Origin: Acidobacteriota bacterium
Lineage (GTDB): Bacteria > Acidobacteriota > Terriglobia > Bryobacterales > Bryobacteraceae
Direction of reading: 5' to 3'
Assembly (NCBI GenBank): GCA_947466555.1
Contig: CANIFK010000052.1
Coordinates: forward strand, 1 to 13,661
Length of the DNA: 13,661 nt
The notes beneath the pieces were generated by a model that was given only the letters and a program-made list of their open reading frames with translations, had not been told where the DNA came from and made no database searches. The translations under genes were made by a program, and so were the position numbers. Below are positions 1 to 7,741 of this stretch, piece after piece. Position 1 is the stretch's first letter. Every line of letters begins with the position of its first letter.

Positions 1-969
1 GTGAAGAAGTTGCAACAAGCAGGCATCCAGCGCGAAAAGGCCGAACCCAACGCCCTGGCCAATCGCATCCTCCCCGGTCTTATCTACGGCGCCAATCACC
101 CCTACGGCCAACCCTTCTCCGGCTCCGGCACCGAGGCCAGCCTGGCCAAGATCACCCGCGATTCCGTCGCGAATTTCTATTCCACCTGGTACAAGCCCAA
201 CAACGCCACCCTGCTCATCGTCGGTGACACCACCCTCGCTGAAATCAAGCCCAAGCTAGAAAAGCTCTTCGGCGACTGGAAAACCGGCGAAGTGCCGAAG
301 AAGAATATCGCCCAGGTCCAACACCGCGAAAAGACCACCGTCTATCTCATCGATCGCCCCGGCGCCGTCCAGTCCGTCATCATGGCAGGCCAAGTCGCGC
401 CGTCCCGCAACAACACCGACGAACCCGCCATCGACGTCTTCATCGCCGCTCTCGGTGGCTCGTTTGTTTCCCGCATCAACATGAACCTTCGCGAAGATAA
501 GCACTGGAGCTACGGCACGGGAACGTTTCTAGTGGGTGCGCGTGGCCAGCGATCCCTTCTGACCATCGCCCCGGTGCAGAGCGACAAAACCTCCGAATCC
601 CTCGCCGAAATGGTGAAGGAGTTCCGCGATGTTCTCCGCTCGAAGCCCGTCACCGACGAAGAAGTCGCCAAAATGCAGGAATCGCTCACCCGCTCCATGG
701 TCGGTGAACGGGAAACCAAAAACGGCGTGCTCGGTGACATGCTCACCATCACCCGCTACGGTCTCCCCGAAGATTACTTCGCCACCTACGCGCAAAAAGT
801 GAACGCCCTGAAGAAATCGGACATCAGTGCAATTGCGGAAAGAATCCTCCGGCCTGAGAAAATGATCTATGTAGTTGTGGGCGATCGTGCCCAGGTCGAA
901 AAAGGCATCCGCGAATTGAACTTGGGCGACGTACAACTGCTCGACGCCGACGGAAATCCGGTCAAATAA
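1..969 (+). CDS. M16 family zinc peptidase, C-terminal part (5' end outside window)
   Basis: The frame is open from the first base, so the GTG at base 1 is probably an internal Val and the gene is 5'-truncated by the window. The visible 322 residues match the later part of an M16 (pitrilysin/processing-peptidase type) fold. They show NHPYGQPFSGS (residues 32-42), FYSTWYKPNNATLLIVGD (59-76), a DRPGAVQSVI strand (118-127), then LGGSFVSRINMNLRE (151-165) followed by SY (170-171), which corresponds to the R...Y pair of the M16 C-terminal domain. The zinc motif HxxEH is not in the visible part, so I cannot tell whether this is an active peptidase of ~450 residues or the second, often inactive, half of a ~900-residue fused form. 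M16 proteins in such genomes are usually exported or periplasmic, but the N-terminus is not visible. The stop is 8 bases before the next gene, which suggests co-transcription. The family call is firm; the substrate is unknown. Confidence 0.87.
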   Translation: MKKLQQAGIQREKAEPNALANRILPGLIYGANHPYGQPFSGSGTEASLAKITRDSVANFYSTWYKPNNATLLIVGDTTLAEIKPKLEKLFGDWKTGEVPKKNIAQVQHREKTTVYLIDRPGAVQSVIMAGQVAPSRNNTDEPAIDVFIAALGGSFVSRINMNLREDKHWSYGTGTFLVGARGQRSLLTIAPVQSDKTSESLAEMVKEFRDVLRSKPVTDEEVAKMQESLTRSMVGERETKNGVLGDMLTITRYGLPEDYFATYAQKVNALKKSDISAIAERILRPEKMIYVVVGDRAQVEKGIRELNLGDVQLLDADGNPVK

Positions 970-977
970 CACCACCC

Positions 978-1604
978 ATGCAGGACGAAAAGCTCCCCCC
1001 GCCCGGGGCCATCATCAGCCCCGATACGTTGCGGGATAACCGCATTCCGCCCGGCCAGTCACTCACCGTGAAATGGCCCGTGCTGGACGCCTTCGGCCCG
1101 CCACGCCTCAACGCGGCGGATTGGAAACTGGTCATCGGCGGCCTCGTGCGTCACCCCATCGCCTTCACCTGGGAGGAGTTCAACGCTCTTCCCAAGGTGA
1201 AAGTGTTCTCCGACTTCCACTGCGTCACCCGCTGGTCCCGGCTCGATAACACCTGGGAAGGCGTCTCGGTGAAGGAACTCATCGAACGCGCCGGCGGCGT
1301 GAAACCGGAAGCCCGCTACGTCGTCGCCCACGGCTACGATGGCGGCTGGACGACGAACCTCCCGCTCGACGAATTCCTGGTCGATGACGCCCTCGTCGCC
1401 ACCCATCACGACGGCGAAGCGCTCACGCTGGAACACGGCGCCCCCGCGCGCCTCATCGTGCCCCGCCTCTACGCCTGGAAATCGGCGAAGTGGCTGGCGG
1501 GCCTCGAAATTCTCTCCGAAGACAAGGCCGGCTTCTGGGAACGCAACGGCTATCACATGCACGGCGATCCCTGGACCGAAGAACGTTTCGGCCATGGCTG
1601 GTAA
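978..1604 (+). CDS. Sulfite-oxidase-like molybdopterin-dependent oxidoreductase
   Basis: A 208-residue protein that reads as a single oxidoreductase molybdopterin-binding domain (PF00174 type). The stretch VFSDFHCVTRWSRLDNTWEG (76-95) carries the expected molybdenum-ligating Cys at residue 82. Downstream are VVAHGYDGGWTTNLPLDEF, with the usual Gly/Trp-rich substrate-side loop, and LIVPRLYAWKSAKWLAG. The C-terminal GYHMHGDPWTEERF is typical of the small bacterial 'sulfite oxidase-like oxidoreductase' group. There is no signal peptide, haem domain or dimerisation domain, so it is probably a soluble cytoplasmic protein whose substrate and electron acceptor are unknown. It is shorter than true sulfite oxidases and than MsrP, which also carries a Tat signal. 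The ATG at 978 follows the M16 stop by 8 bases, with no clear Shine-Dalgarno. The 3' end overlaps the next gene by 11 bases. Confidence 0.87.
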   Translation: MQDEKLPPPGAIISPDTLRDNRIPPGQSLTVKWPVLDAFGPPRLNAADWKLVIGGLVRHPIAFTWEEFNALPKVKVFSDFHCVTRWSRLDNTWEGVSVKELIERAGGVKPEARYVVAHGYDGGWTTNLPLDEFLVDDALVATHHDGEALTLEHGAPARLIVPRLYAWKSAKWLAGLEILSEDKAGFWERNGYHMHGDPWTEERFGHGW

Positions 1605-2532
1605 GCTGGCCCGTCGCGCGCTGCTCGGTGGCGCCGCTGCTTTCGGCGGCACACTGGCCTGGAATTGGAACCGGATCCCCTGGGGCTTCGTCCAGCAGTA
1701 TGTACACGAAATGGGACGAGACATCCACACGCCCGCCAATAAGCCCGATCCGAAATCCTGGCCCGACAAAGGCGTCCACGTGGCCTGGCTCGGCCACAGC
1801 ACCGTGCTCATGAAGATCGACGGCACCACGGTCCTTACCGACCCTGTCTTCAGCGCCAAAGCCGGCATCGATCTGTTCCTGTTCACCATCGGCGTCAAGC
1901 GTCTGGTGAATCCGGCCCTCACCGCCGCCGATCTCCCGAAAATCGATCTGATCCTCGTCTCCCACGCCCACATGGATCACCTCGACGTGCCCAGCCTCCG
2001 CTCGCTCGAAAGCAAAGGAACCCGCGTCATCACCGCCCGCGAAACCTCGGACCTCTTCCGCCCCGATCGCTACCAAAGCCTCCAGGAACTCGGCTGGAAC
2101 GAGTCCACGCAAGCCGGCCCGGCAAAAGTAACCGGCCTCGAAGTCAACCACTGGGGCGCGCGCATGCGAACGGACACCTACCGCGGCTACAACGGCTATC
2201 TAATCCAAATCGGCAACCGCCAAATCGTCTTCGCCGGCGACACGGCCAACACCGACAGCTTCCGCCGCCTGCCAGCCAACGGCAAACCAGACCTCGCTAT
2301 ATTCCCCATTGGGGCGTACAATCCATGGATACACGCCCACTGCACGCCGGAGCAGGCGTGGCGCATGGCCAACGAAGCCCGCGCCGAAGTTGTCCTTCCG
2401 GTGCACCACCAGACATTCGCGCTCAGCCGCGAGCCGCTCAAGGAGCCCATCGAACGCTTCTACGCGGCCGCCGGCACAGCGGACCAGCGCATCGGCTGGC
2501 AGGAAATCGGAGCCACGTTCCATTGGAGCTAA
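1594..2532 (+). CDS. Exported/anchored MBL-fold hydrolase, UlaG/NAPE-PLD-like
   Basis: A 312-residue metallo-beta-lactamase-fold protein. The N-terminus has a twin-Arg followed by a hydrophobic stretch (ARRALLGGAAAFGGTLAW, 6-23), which looks like a Tat-type signal or membrane anchor. The catalytic domain begins with WLGHSTVLMKIDGTTVLTDP (65-84). It carries HAHMDH (H124, H126, D128, H129), then H186 in NHWGAR, D216 in FAGDTANTD, and LPVHHQTF (H271/H272). The layout, with HWGARMRTD and PIGAYNPW, resembles the UlaG/NAPE-phospholipase D branch (PF12706 type), so phosphodiester or ester hydrolysis is plausible but the substrate is unknown. The ATG at 1594 is chosen because it gives the signal-like N-terminus; the frame is open further upstream, but only in shadow of the oxidoreductase gene. 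It overlaps that gene by 11 bases and the following gene by 10 bases, so translational coupling is likely. Confidence 0.83.
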   Translation: MAGKLARRALLGGAAAFGGTLAWNWNRIPWGFVQQYVHEMGRDIHTPANKPDPKSWPDKGVHVAWLGHSTVLMKIDGTTVLTDPVFSAKAGIDLFLFTIGVKRLVNPALTAADLPKIDLILVSHAHMDHLDVPSLRSLESKGTRVITARETSDLFRPDRYQSLQELGWNESTQAGPAKVTGLEVNHWGARMRTDTYRGYNGYLIQIGNRQIVFAGDTANTDSFRRLPANGKPDLAIFPIGAYNPWIHAHCTPEQAWRMANEARAEVVLPVHHQTFALSREPLKEPIERFYAAAGTADQRIGWQEIGATFHWS

Positions 2533-2753
2533 ACATCAAGGTCATCCCCCGCGCGGCCAAAACCGAAATGGCCGGTGAGATGGCGGACGGCACCCTGAAA
2601 GTGCGCGTCAAAGCGGTCCCCGAAGACGGCAAGGCGAACGAAGAGCTCTGCTATTTCCTCTCCCGCCATTACGGCGTGGCCCGCCAGGACGTGGAGATCA
2701 TCAGCGGCGCCACCTCCCAGCGCAAACGCCTCCGCATCCGCACTCCGCAATAG
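2523..2753 (+). CDS. yggU: DUF167/YggU family protein (TTG start)
   Basis: A 76-residue protein with the characteristic DUF167 pattern: NIKVIPRAAKTEM near the N-terminus, DGTLKVRVKAVPEDGKAN in the middle (residues ~20-37), and VEIISGATSQRKRLRI at the end (~57-72). The family is small, widespread and of unknown function. The start is set by homology: the first family-conserved strand (ELNIKVIP) begins right after a TTG at 2523, and no ATG or GTG lies in a suitable place. The ATG at 2568 would remove the first strand and conserved Pro. The TTG lies inside the end of the MBL gene (10-base overlap), so translation probably depends on coupling. The stop is 4 bases from the stop of the convergent sigma-factor gene, leaving no room for a hairpin terminator between them. 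Confidence 0.85.
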   Translation: MELNIKVIPRAAKTEMAGEMADGTLKVRVKAVPEDGKANEELCYFLSRHYGVARQDVEIISGATSQRKRLRIRTPQ

Positions 2754-2757
2754 AGAG

Positions 2758-3903
2758 TCATAACCCCGCCCGCCTCTGCAAGAACGCCCGCACCGCCGGA
2801 TCCCTCTCCAGCCCAATCGCCTGTCGATACGCCGACTCCGCCTCCCCGCGCCGTCCCGCCCGCGTCAACAACTCCGCCCGCGCCGCCCAATACGGCTGAT
2901 ACTCCGGCAACGCCACCCCGTCCAACGCCGCCAACCCCGCCTCCGGCCCCTGAACCTCCGCCAGCGCCACCGCCCGGTTCACCGCCACCACTGGCGACCC
3001 ATGCACCGCCAACAACGCATCGTAAAGCCGCAACACATGCTCCCAATTCCCCACGCCGGAAATGCACCGGTGCACATGCGCCGACTGGATCGCCGCCTCC
3101 AACTGAAACCGGCCAATCCGCCCCATCGCCGCCGCCGCCCGCAATAGCCCCTCCGCCTCCGCAATCATCTGCCCGTCCCACAAATTCCGGTCCTGCTCCG
3201 CCAGCGGCACATAGCCCCCTTGCCGCGCCGCCCGTCGCGCGTCGGTGTACAACAGCAGCGCCAACAGCCCCAGCGCCTCCGGCTCCCCCGGCATCATCTC
3301 CGCCACCAAACGCGCCAGGAACAACGCCTCATCGGCCACCTGCGCCGGGTCCGCCCACACGTCGGTATAGGAGGCATAGATCGCCTCCAACACCGCCCCC
3401 AACCGCTCCCCCAACTCCGCCCGCTCCGGCACGCGAAACGGAATCCCCGCCTGCCGGATCTTCTCCTTCGCCCGCACCAGCCGCTTCCCCATCGCCGCCG
3501 GCGAAGCCAAAAACGCCGAAGCGATCTTCCGCGCATCCAGCCCCAACACCGTCTGCAACATCAGCGGCGCCCGGACGGACTCATCAATCGCCGGATGCGC
3601 GCAGACGAACAACAGCGCCAGCCGCTCATCCGGAATATCGCCCTCGTCCCGGGAAACAGAAGGCAACTCCACCGGCCGCTCCCGGCGCGCGGCGTCGATC
3701 GCCTTCCGCCGCGCCACGGTCAACAGCCACGCCTCCGGGTTCGCCGGGCACCCCGTCCGCGGCCACGCCACCAAGGCCGCGGCGAAGGCTTCGGACAACG
3801 CGTCCTCCGCCCCCGCCACGTCCCTCGTCCGTGCCGCCCAATACGCCACCAGCTTTCCGTAGCTCCGTCGCGCCACGGCCTCGGCAACCGCAACCGGGTC
3901 CAT
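2758..3903 (-). CDS. ECF42-type RNA polymerase sigma factor with C-terminal TPR-like extension
   Basis: A 381-residue sigma-70 family factor of the ECF42 type. Sigma region 2 spans about 5-75, with DVAGAEDALSEAFAAALVAW (28-47), PANPEAWLLTVARRKAID (53-70) and AARRER. Region 4 spans about 93-155, with LMLQTVLGLDARKIASAFL and MGKRLVRAKEKI. The long extension (about 165-381) contains AIYASYTDVWADP, LLALLLYTDARRAAR, AAIQSAHVHR and TPR-like helices near the end. That extension is diagnostic of ECF42, where it is known to be needed for activity in place of a classical anti-sigma factor. The ATG at 3903 is preferred because it overlaps the upstream YCII gene stop in a TGATG arrangement; the frame is open further upstream only in shadow of that gene. 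The gene ends 4 bases from the convergent yggU stop. The local sequence is very GC-rich, which opens many spurious frames on the other strand. Target genes are not visible apart from the possible self-promoter. Confidence 0.93.
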   Translation of the reverse strand: MDPVAVAEAVARRSYGKLVAYWAARTRDVAGAEDALSEAFAAALVAWPRTGCPANPEAWLLTVARRKAIDAARRERPVELPSVSRDEGDIPDERLALLFVCAHPAIDESVRAPLMLQTVLGLDARKIASAFLASPAAMGKRLVRAKEKIRQAGIPFRVPERAELGERLGAVLEAIYASYTDVWADPAQVADEALFLARLVAEMMPGEPEALGLLALLLYTDARRAARQGGYVPLAEQDRNLWDGQMIAEAEGLLRAAAAMGRIGRFQLEAAIQSAHVHRCISGVGNWEHVLRLYDALLAVHGSPVVAVNRAVALAEVQGPEAGLAALDGVALPEYQPYWAARAELLTRAGRRGEAESAYRQAIGLERDPAVRAFLQRRAGL

Positions 3904-4256
3904 CACCCCGGCATGGACCAACAGGGCCGCACTTCCACCAGGCCATGCGCCGCCCCCGGGCAACGCGCCGCCCACGCCAGCGCCGCGTCCAGATCGGCGG
4001 CCTCAATCAAAAAATAGCCTCCCAACTGTTCCTTGGTATCCGCATACGGCCCGTCCTGCACGTGCGTCTTGCCGTCGGCCACGCGCACCGTTGTCGCCGC
4101 CGTGCTCGGCTGCAACCGGTGGCTGCCCTTCAGCACCCCGGCCGTCTGCAACGCTTCAGAAAAGGCCATGTAGGCGGCCATCCCCTGCTGCTGTTGCTCG
4201 GGCGTCATCGACGGCCAAACGTCCTCGCGCGAATAGATCAGAAGCAAATATTGCAT
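3903..4256 (-). CDS. YCII/DGPF domain protein, partner of ECF42 sigma factor
   Basis: A 117-residue protein of the YCII-related/DGPF family. It starts MQYLLLIYSRED and carries DGPYADTKEQLGGYFLIE at residues 68-85, the family signature (here DGPY rather than DGPF). ADLDAALAWAARCPGA follows at 88-102 and VEVRP at 107-111. These proteins are the typical genomic partners of ECF42 sigma factors; their biochemical role is not settled. The ATG at 4256 has a good Shine-Dalgarno (AGGAGA, minus-strand bases 4273-4268) 11 bases upstream. The stop TGA shares one base with the sigma-factor ATG, so the two are one transcript and probably translationally coupled. A candidate ECF-type promoter lies at 4282-4308. 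Confidence in the family is high; function can only be stated as part of the sigma-factor module. Confidence 0.92.
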   Translation of the reverse strand: MQYLLLIYSREDVWPSMTPEQQQQGMAAYMAFSEALQTAGVLKGSHRLQPSTAATTVRVADGKTHVQDGPYADTKEQLGGYFLIEAADLDAALAWAARCPGAAHGLVEVRPCWSMPG

Positions 4257-4267
4257 GGTTTGTAGTG

Positions 4268-4273
4268 TCTCCT
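4268..4273 (-). promoter_or_regulatory. Ribosome binding site of the YCII gene
   Basis: Minus-strand AGGAGA, 11 bases before the ATG at 4256. It is one of the few clear Shine-Dalgarno sequences in the window and fixes the YCII start; most other starts here lack one. Confidence 0.65.
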
Positions 4274-4281
4274 GCTCCCAT

Positions 4282-4308
4282 GACGAATGCGCAAGCCCCG
4301 CTTGGACA
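4282..4308 (-). promoter_or_regulatory. Candidate ECF42-type promoter upstream of YCII-sigma operon
   Basis: On the minus strand TGTCCA (4308-4303) is followed after 17 bases by CGTC (4285-4282). From memory, ECF42 factors recognise a -35 close to TGTCGA and a -10 of the CGAC/CGTC type. The -35 here matches five of six positions and the -10 matches fully, with normal ECF spacing. Transcription would start near 4275, just before the ribosome binding site, giving a leader of about 20 bases. This would make the YCII-sigma pair self-activated. It rests on two short motifs, so it is a candidate only. Confidence 0.45.
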
Positions 4309-4320
4309 ATCACAGCAAAT

Positions 4321-6534
4321 TTATTTCAAAATGTGGCGAATCGCCGCGTCCACCAGTTCATCCTTACCGGCCATCACGCCCTCTATCGTCGGCGAAACCA
4401 CGATATCGGGAACGATGCCCACGCGCTGCGTCGGGCGCTTGTCCGGATAGAAAACTCCCAATCCGCTAATCATCGTCCGATATCCGCCCGGCAACGGGAT
4501 CGCCGAAACGTTGCCGTCCGCCCCCGCCGTCGTGCTGCCGATCACAACCGCGCCGGGCACAGAGCGGAACGCCATCGCCGTATACTCCGACTGACTGATC
4601 GACTGCTCATTCACTAGAATCACCACCTTGCCCGTATAGTGTGGTTCGGCCGGAGTGATCTCAATCGCCTTCCCCCAAACCGACAGCCCCGGGTTCGCCG
4701 GATCAATGTAAGTAAAATTGACGAAGGGCGTCTTCTCCTTGTGCAGCAGCGCACCAAGGGCGAACACCATGAACTCCGAGGGATAGTTGCGGATGTCGAT
4801 GATCAACCCCTTTGTGCCCGCCGCGTCGCGGATGTACTGCGCCGCCTCGGCGCTCTTCACGTTGCTCAACTTCAAATACGCCACCTCGGGCGACAGCTTC
4901 TGGAACGCTGGTCCCGGCCGGTCGTGATAGGCCGTCCGCATCACCTCCGCCGGGTCCACCTTCACCCGCTCGGCGTCAACCGTCAACGGCTTCCCGGCGC
5001 GCGTGATCGCAATCTTCGCCGGCCCGCAGGCCCCGCGCGTCATCCCGGCAGCCATATCCCGCAGCCGCGTCGGTTCGTTCGACGCGGCGTAGAACGGACG
5101 CCACTCTTTGATTAACTCGGCCACCGGCACGCCATCAATCGCCGCCACCCGGTCACCCAGCTCCAACCCCGCCACGTCCCCGATCTTGCGGACAACCAAC
5201 GGTGCCCCTTCTATGAAACGGATATGTACGGGCAGCCGGCAAGCACCCACCGGCGGGCGCACATCCTGACCCGTCCACAGGTTGGCATGCGTGTCGTTGA
5301 TCTTCGCAATCACCCGCATCAGTTCTAACTGGTAGCTTTCCATGGACTTCGCCAGTGCGACACGAGGAATGGCGTCGGCCAGTACGGACTCCCAATAGGC
5401 GACTGTGTTATCCGGCGTATCCGCCATCGTGTCGCGCGCAGGGTAAAAGTAGTGGACGATATTCCACAACCGGAACAGCCCCAATAACTGCATACCGGCG
5501 TCGGGAAGAGTGGCGGCGGGATAGGTCAGCTCATGTTCAAACTGCGGGTTGCCGACGTTCGGCGCGGTGGAGAGATAGAACTGCTTCCGGCCCGGCCTCC
5601 GGTTCGTATGGACTTCGCGCAGCTTCGCGCTCAACGCCGGACCCAGTAACTTGGCGTCGTCAAGCCAGGCGATATCGGGGTTGCGGTAGACGTCGCGCTC
5701 CGGCAAGGTGACACACGGGCTGCAGGCGGGCACCGGGCCCAGCGCCTCAATCCACGTAAGCACTGCGGCGTTGGCCACCGCCGGTGTCTCGGCGGCCAGT
5801 ACGGCGGGCATAACACGCAACAGTTCGAAGTCCCAATGCCGGGTCCCCCAGATGATGGCGGGATGATGATACTTCAGGAATCCCCACACTTTTCCCAACA
5901 CGGCCAGGTTCTGCGTTTGCGCTGGTTGCAGGGACTGCAGCGAGATCTGCGAACCCTTGTTAAAGGCGGCATCGTCGTCCAGAATCGTCTTCGGCACAAC
6001 TCGCGCCGGAGCGACGCTCACCGGCTTACCATCGGCGAGCAACTGCAGGTCGTCGACCCACATCTTCCCCGGCCCGCCCAACAGAAAACCGAAAACCACC
6101 TGCTTCCCTTCCTTGGGTACCTGGACGGTGATCGAGTACTCCTTCCAGTCCCGCGTGCCATCGATCTTCTGCGACTGCAGGCTGGCGAACGCCAGACCAC
6201 CCTGCTCCCCATCGACACGGCACCAGAGGGCCACAAAATCCCGCACATCTTCCGTCTTGATGAAGCCGCGCCACTCGATGGTCATCGTCTCAAAGTCGAG
6301 CGGTATAGAAGTGGTTACCGTGCTGAACCCATTGGCCGAAGCCGGCGTACGAACAATCCGGGCCGAACTGGCGCCGGCGTGTTTGATCTCCGTGTCGATC
6401 TCCGCCTCACCCGGAAAATACCAACCCACCGGCTTCCCGTTCTCAAAGCCAATCGGCTCGGCGAAGTCTTTCCGGGTTCGAGGTTGGGCGACGCAAGTAA
6501 GTGCAAACAGGACGAAGGCAACAAGGATCCGCAT
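4321..6534 (-). CDS. Secreted S41 family peptidase with N-terminal beta-sandwich domain
   Basis: A 737-residue protein. Residues 1-17 form a signal peptide (MRILVAFVLFALTCVAQ, cleavage probably near 17). Residues about 25-170 look like a carbohydrate-binding-like beta-sandwich, with GFENGKPVGW at the start and MWVDDLQLLADGK at the end. Two related helical segments follow: LAVLGKVWGFLKYHHP...WDFELLRVMP (210-243) and LLGLFRLWNIVHYFYP...YWESVLADAIP (350-390). A PDZ-like stretch (IGDVAGLELGDRVAAIDGVP, 451-470) precedes the S41 domain (about 550-720). That domain shows GLIIDIRNYPSE (576-587) and SISQSEYTA (645-653); the likely nucleophile is S647, by alignment with the SASASE motif of Tsp/CtpA. 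It should act outside the cytoplasm. The ATG lies 4 bases after the adenylase stop, so it is probably the last gene of the KS III operon. Whether it belongs functionally to that pathway is unclear. A CxxC (271-274) lies between the helical segments. Confidence 0.87.
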   Translation of the reverse strand: MRILVAFVLFALTCVAQPRTRKDFAEPIGFENGKPVGWYFPGEAEIDTEIKHAGASSARIVRTPASANGFSTVTTSIPLDFETMTIEWRGFIKTEDVRDFVALWCRVDGEQGGLAFASLQSQKIDGTRDWKEYSITVQVPKEGKQVVFGFLLGGPGKMWVDDLQLLADGKPVSVAPARVVPKTILDDDAAFNKGSQISLQSLQPAQTQNLAVLGKVWGFLKYHHPAIIWGTRHWDFELLRVMPAVLAAETPAVANAAVLTWIEALGPVPACSPCVTLPERDVYRNPDIAWLDDAKLLGPALSAKLREVHTNRRPGRKQFYLSTAPNVGNPQFEHELTYPAATLPDAGMQLLGLFRLWNIVHYFYPARDTMADTPDNTVAYWESVLADAIPRVALAKSMESYQLELMRVIAKINDTHANLWTGQDVRPPVGACRLPVHIRFIEGAPLVVRKIGDVAGLELGDRVAAIDGVPVAELIKEWRPFYAASNEPTRLRDMAAGMTRGACGPAKIAITRAGKPLTVDAERVKVDPAEVMRTAYHDRPGPAFQKLSPEVAYLKLSNVKSAEAAQYIRDAAGTKGLIIDIRNYPSEFMVFALGALLHKEKTPFVNFTYIDPANPGLSVWGKAIEITPAEPHYTGKVVILVNEQSISQSEYTAMAFRSVPGAVVIGSTTAGADGNVSAIPLPGGYRTMISGLGVFYPDKRPTQRVGIVPDIVVSPTIEGVMAGKDELVDAAIRHILK

Positions 6535-6538
6535 GCGC

Positions 6539-7741
6539 CTATGTTAGTCGATTGAGGGGGGTGGCTGGTTCAAGTAACTTATCGAGGATCAGCCAGTTTT
6601 GCGGATCAAACATCCGCTGAAAACGGCGGCGCTTCTGGCCCGGCGGCAGACCGCGGAGCGGCACAAGTTCCAGCCGGGCAGGATGGTGCAGCGCCTTCCG
6701 AAGCGCCGCCAAAAGCTCCGGATTGGGCGAAGCGGCGCATTCCAGCGTGAAATGAAATGCGTCATGCTGCTTCAGCGCATACTCGCCGGCCGGACTCAAA
6801 ATCTGGTTCAGATCCAGCGGGAACAACGGCGTATGCGTGCCGTCGTCGTTGTGCAAAAGAAGAATATCCTGCAGTCGGCCCTCCACCGTGGTTACTTTCT
6901 GAAACGGCGTTTTACAGGGGCAGGTTTGACTGATGACCAGCACGTCGTCGACACGGTAGCGCCGAAAGATCTGACTCTCTCGAGTGACATCGGTAATGAC
7001 CGGCACCACTCGATCCGGCCGGCACTTAAACCGCATCCCCTCCAGTAACATCAGGTCTTCATTCCAGTGCAACGCACCATGGCGGCATCCGGCGGCGAGG
7101 AACCCCTCTTTCGCCTGATAGAGATTCTGCGGTGGCACTTGAAACGCGCGTTGGAGCTTTTCCCGGTCCTGCGGAAACAGCACTTCGGCACCGCTCAACA
7201 GCGTATGCGGCCGGAAAGGACGGCGCTGAAAAGCGGCCGAATCGGCCAACGCGCCCAGCGCGCTGGGCGGTCCGATCAGGACATTCGGAGCCAAATCGCA
7301 GAGCCGCGGCGCCCAGTGCGCGGTGGGATCGGTTAAATCGAAATAGTGGACGCGATGAGACGCTTCGTAAAGGCGGTTGTTGTGTTTCAACAGCAGGGCT
7401 GCATTCAGATTCAACAGTTGCAGCGGCGCCAGGAACTTGCCGAGTATGGTGCCAAGCCAGCGGTCGCGCTCCGCCTGCGTTGTGATGAAGACGCCGGGTT
7501 CTCCGGTGGTACCGGTGGAGAGCCCGAAGCTGTAGCCGGGATGCGGCGTGGCGCCGGTTTCCAATTCGTTGCGAGCCAGCGTGCGGGCGTCGTCAAGCGT
7601 AAGGCCGAGAGGGTTGAATTCAGCGAAGTGCTCCGCCACCTGCACCTCGTCGCAAACCGGCGAGGTGGGGATGATACCGGTGGCTTTGCGCGGGAAACGG
7701 GCGCGGAGATAAGCACGGGCGATGGCGACTTTGCTACTCAT
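6539..7741 (-). CDS. Adenylate-forming enzyme, PaaK/F390-synthetase-like
   Basis: A 400-residue ANL-superfamily enzyme resembling the proteins annotated 'F390 synthetase-related' or 'putative adenylate-forming enzyme'. The ATP-binding loop is LSTGTTGEPG (74-83). The A5-type motif is NLYQAKEGFLA (206-216), with E212 at the conserved acidic position. ITDVTRESQIFRRYRVDDVL (249-268) corresponds to the PaaK-type RYR..D region and is followed by CPC (274-276) and TVEGRLQD (285-292). GQKRRRFQ (368-375) may hold the C-terminal catalytic Lys. It should activate a carboxylic acid as acyl-AMP, possibly passing it to CoA, a carrier protein or an amine; the substrate is unknown. The start ATG at 7741 gives a normal N-terminus and overlaps the MBL gene stop by 8 bases (ATGAGTAG); the open frame upstream is shadow. 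It sits between a KS III-like protein plus hydrolase upstream and the S41 peptidase downstream. Confidence 0.82.
   Translation of the reverse strand: MSSKVAIARAYLRARFPRKATGIIPTSPVCDEVQVAEHFAEFNPLGLTLDDARTLARNELETGATPHPGYSFGLSTGTTGEPGVFITTQAERDRWLGTILGKFLAPLQLLNLNAALLLKHNNRLYEASHRVHYFDLTDPTAHWAPRLCDLAPNVLIGPPSALGALADSAAFQRRPFRPHTLLSGAEVLFPQDREKLQRAFQVPPQNLYQAKEGFLAAGCRHGALHWNEDLMLLEGMRFKCRPDRVVPVITDVTRESQIFRRYRVDDVLVISQTCPCKTPFQKVTTVEGRLQDILLLHNDDGTHTPLFPLDLNQILSPAGEYALKQHDAFHFTLECAASPNPELLAALRKALHHPARLELVPLRGLPPGQKRRRFQRMFDPQNWLILDKLLEPATPLNRLT

Noticed and set aside
1059..1973. 304-codon minus-strand frame antisense to the oxidoreductase and MBL genes
   Set aside because: No recognisable motif. 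Both plus-strand genes have complete family signatures over the same bases.
3220..4017. Long plus-strand open frame (265 codons) rich in Arg, Pro, Gln and His
   Set aside because: It lies antisense to the sigma-factor and YCII genes in very GC-rich sequence. Its composition is that of a shadow frame and no family motif is visible.
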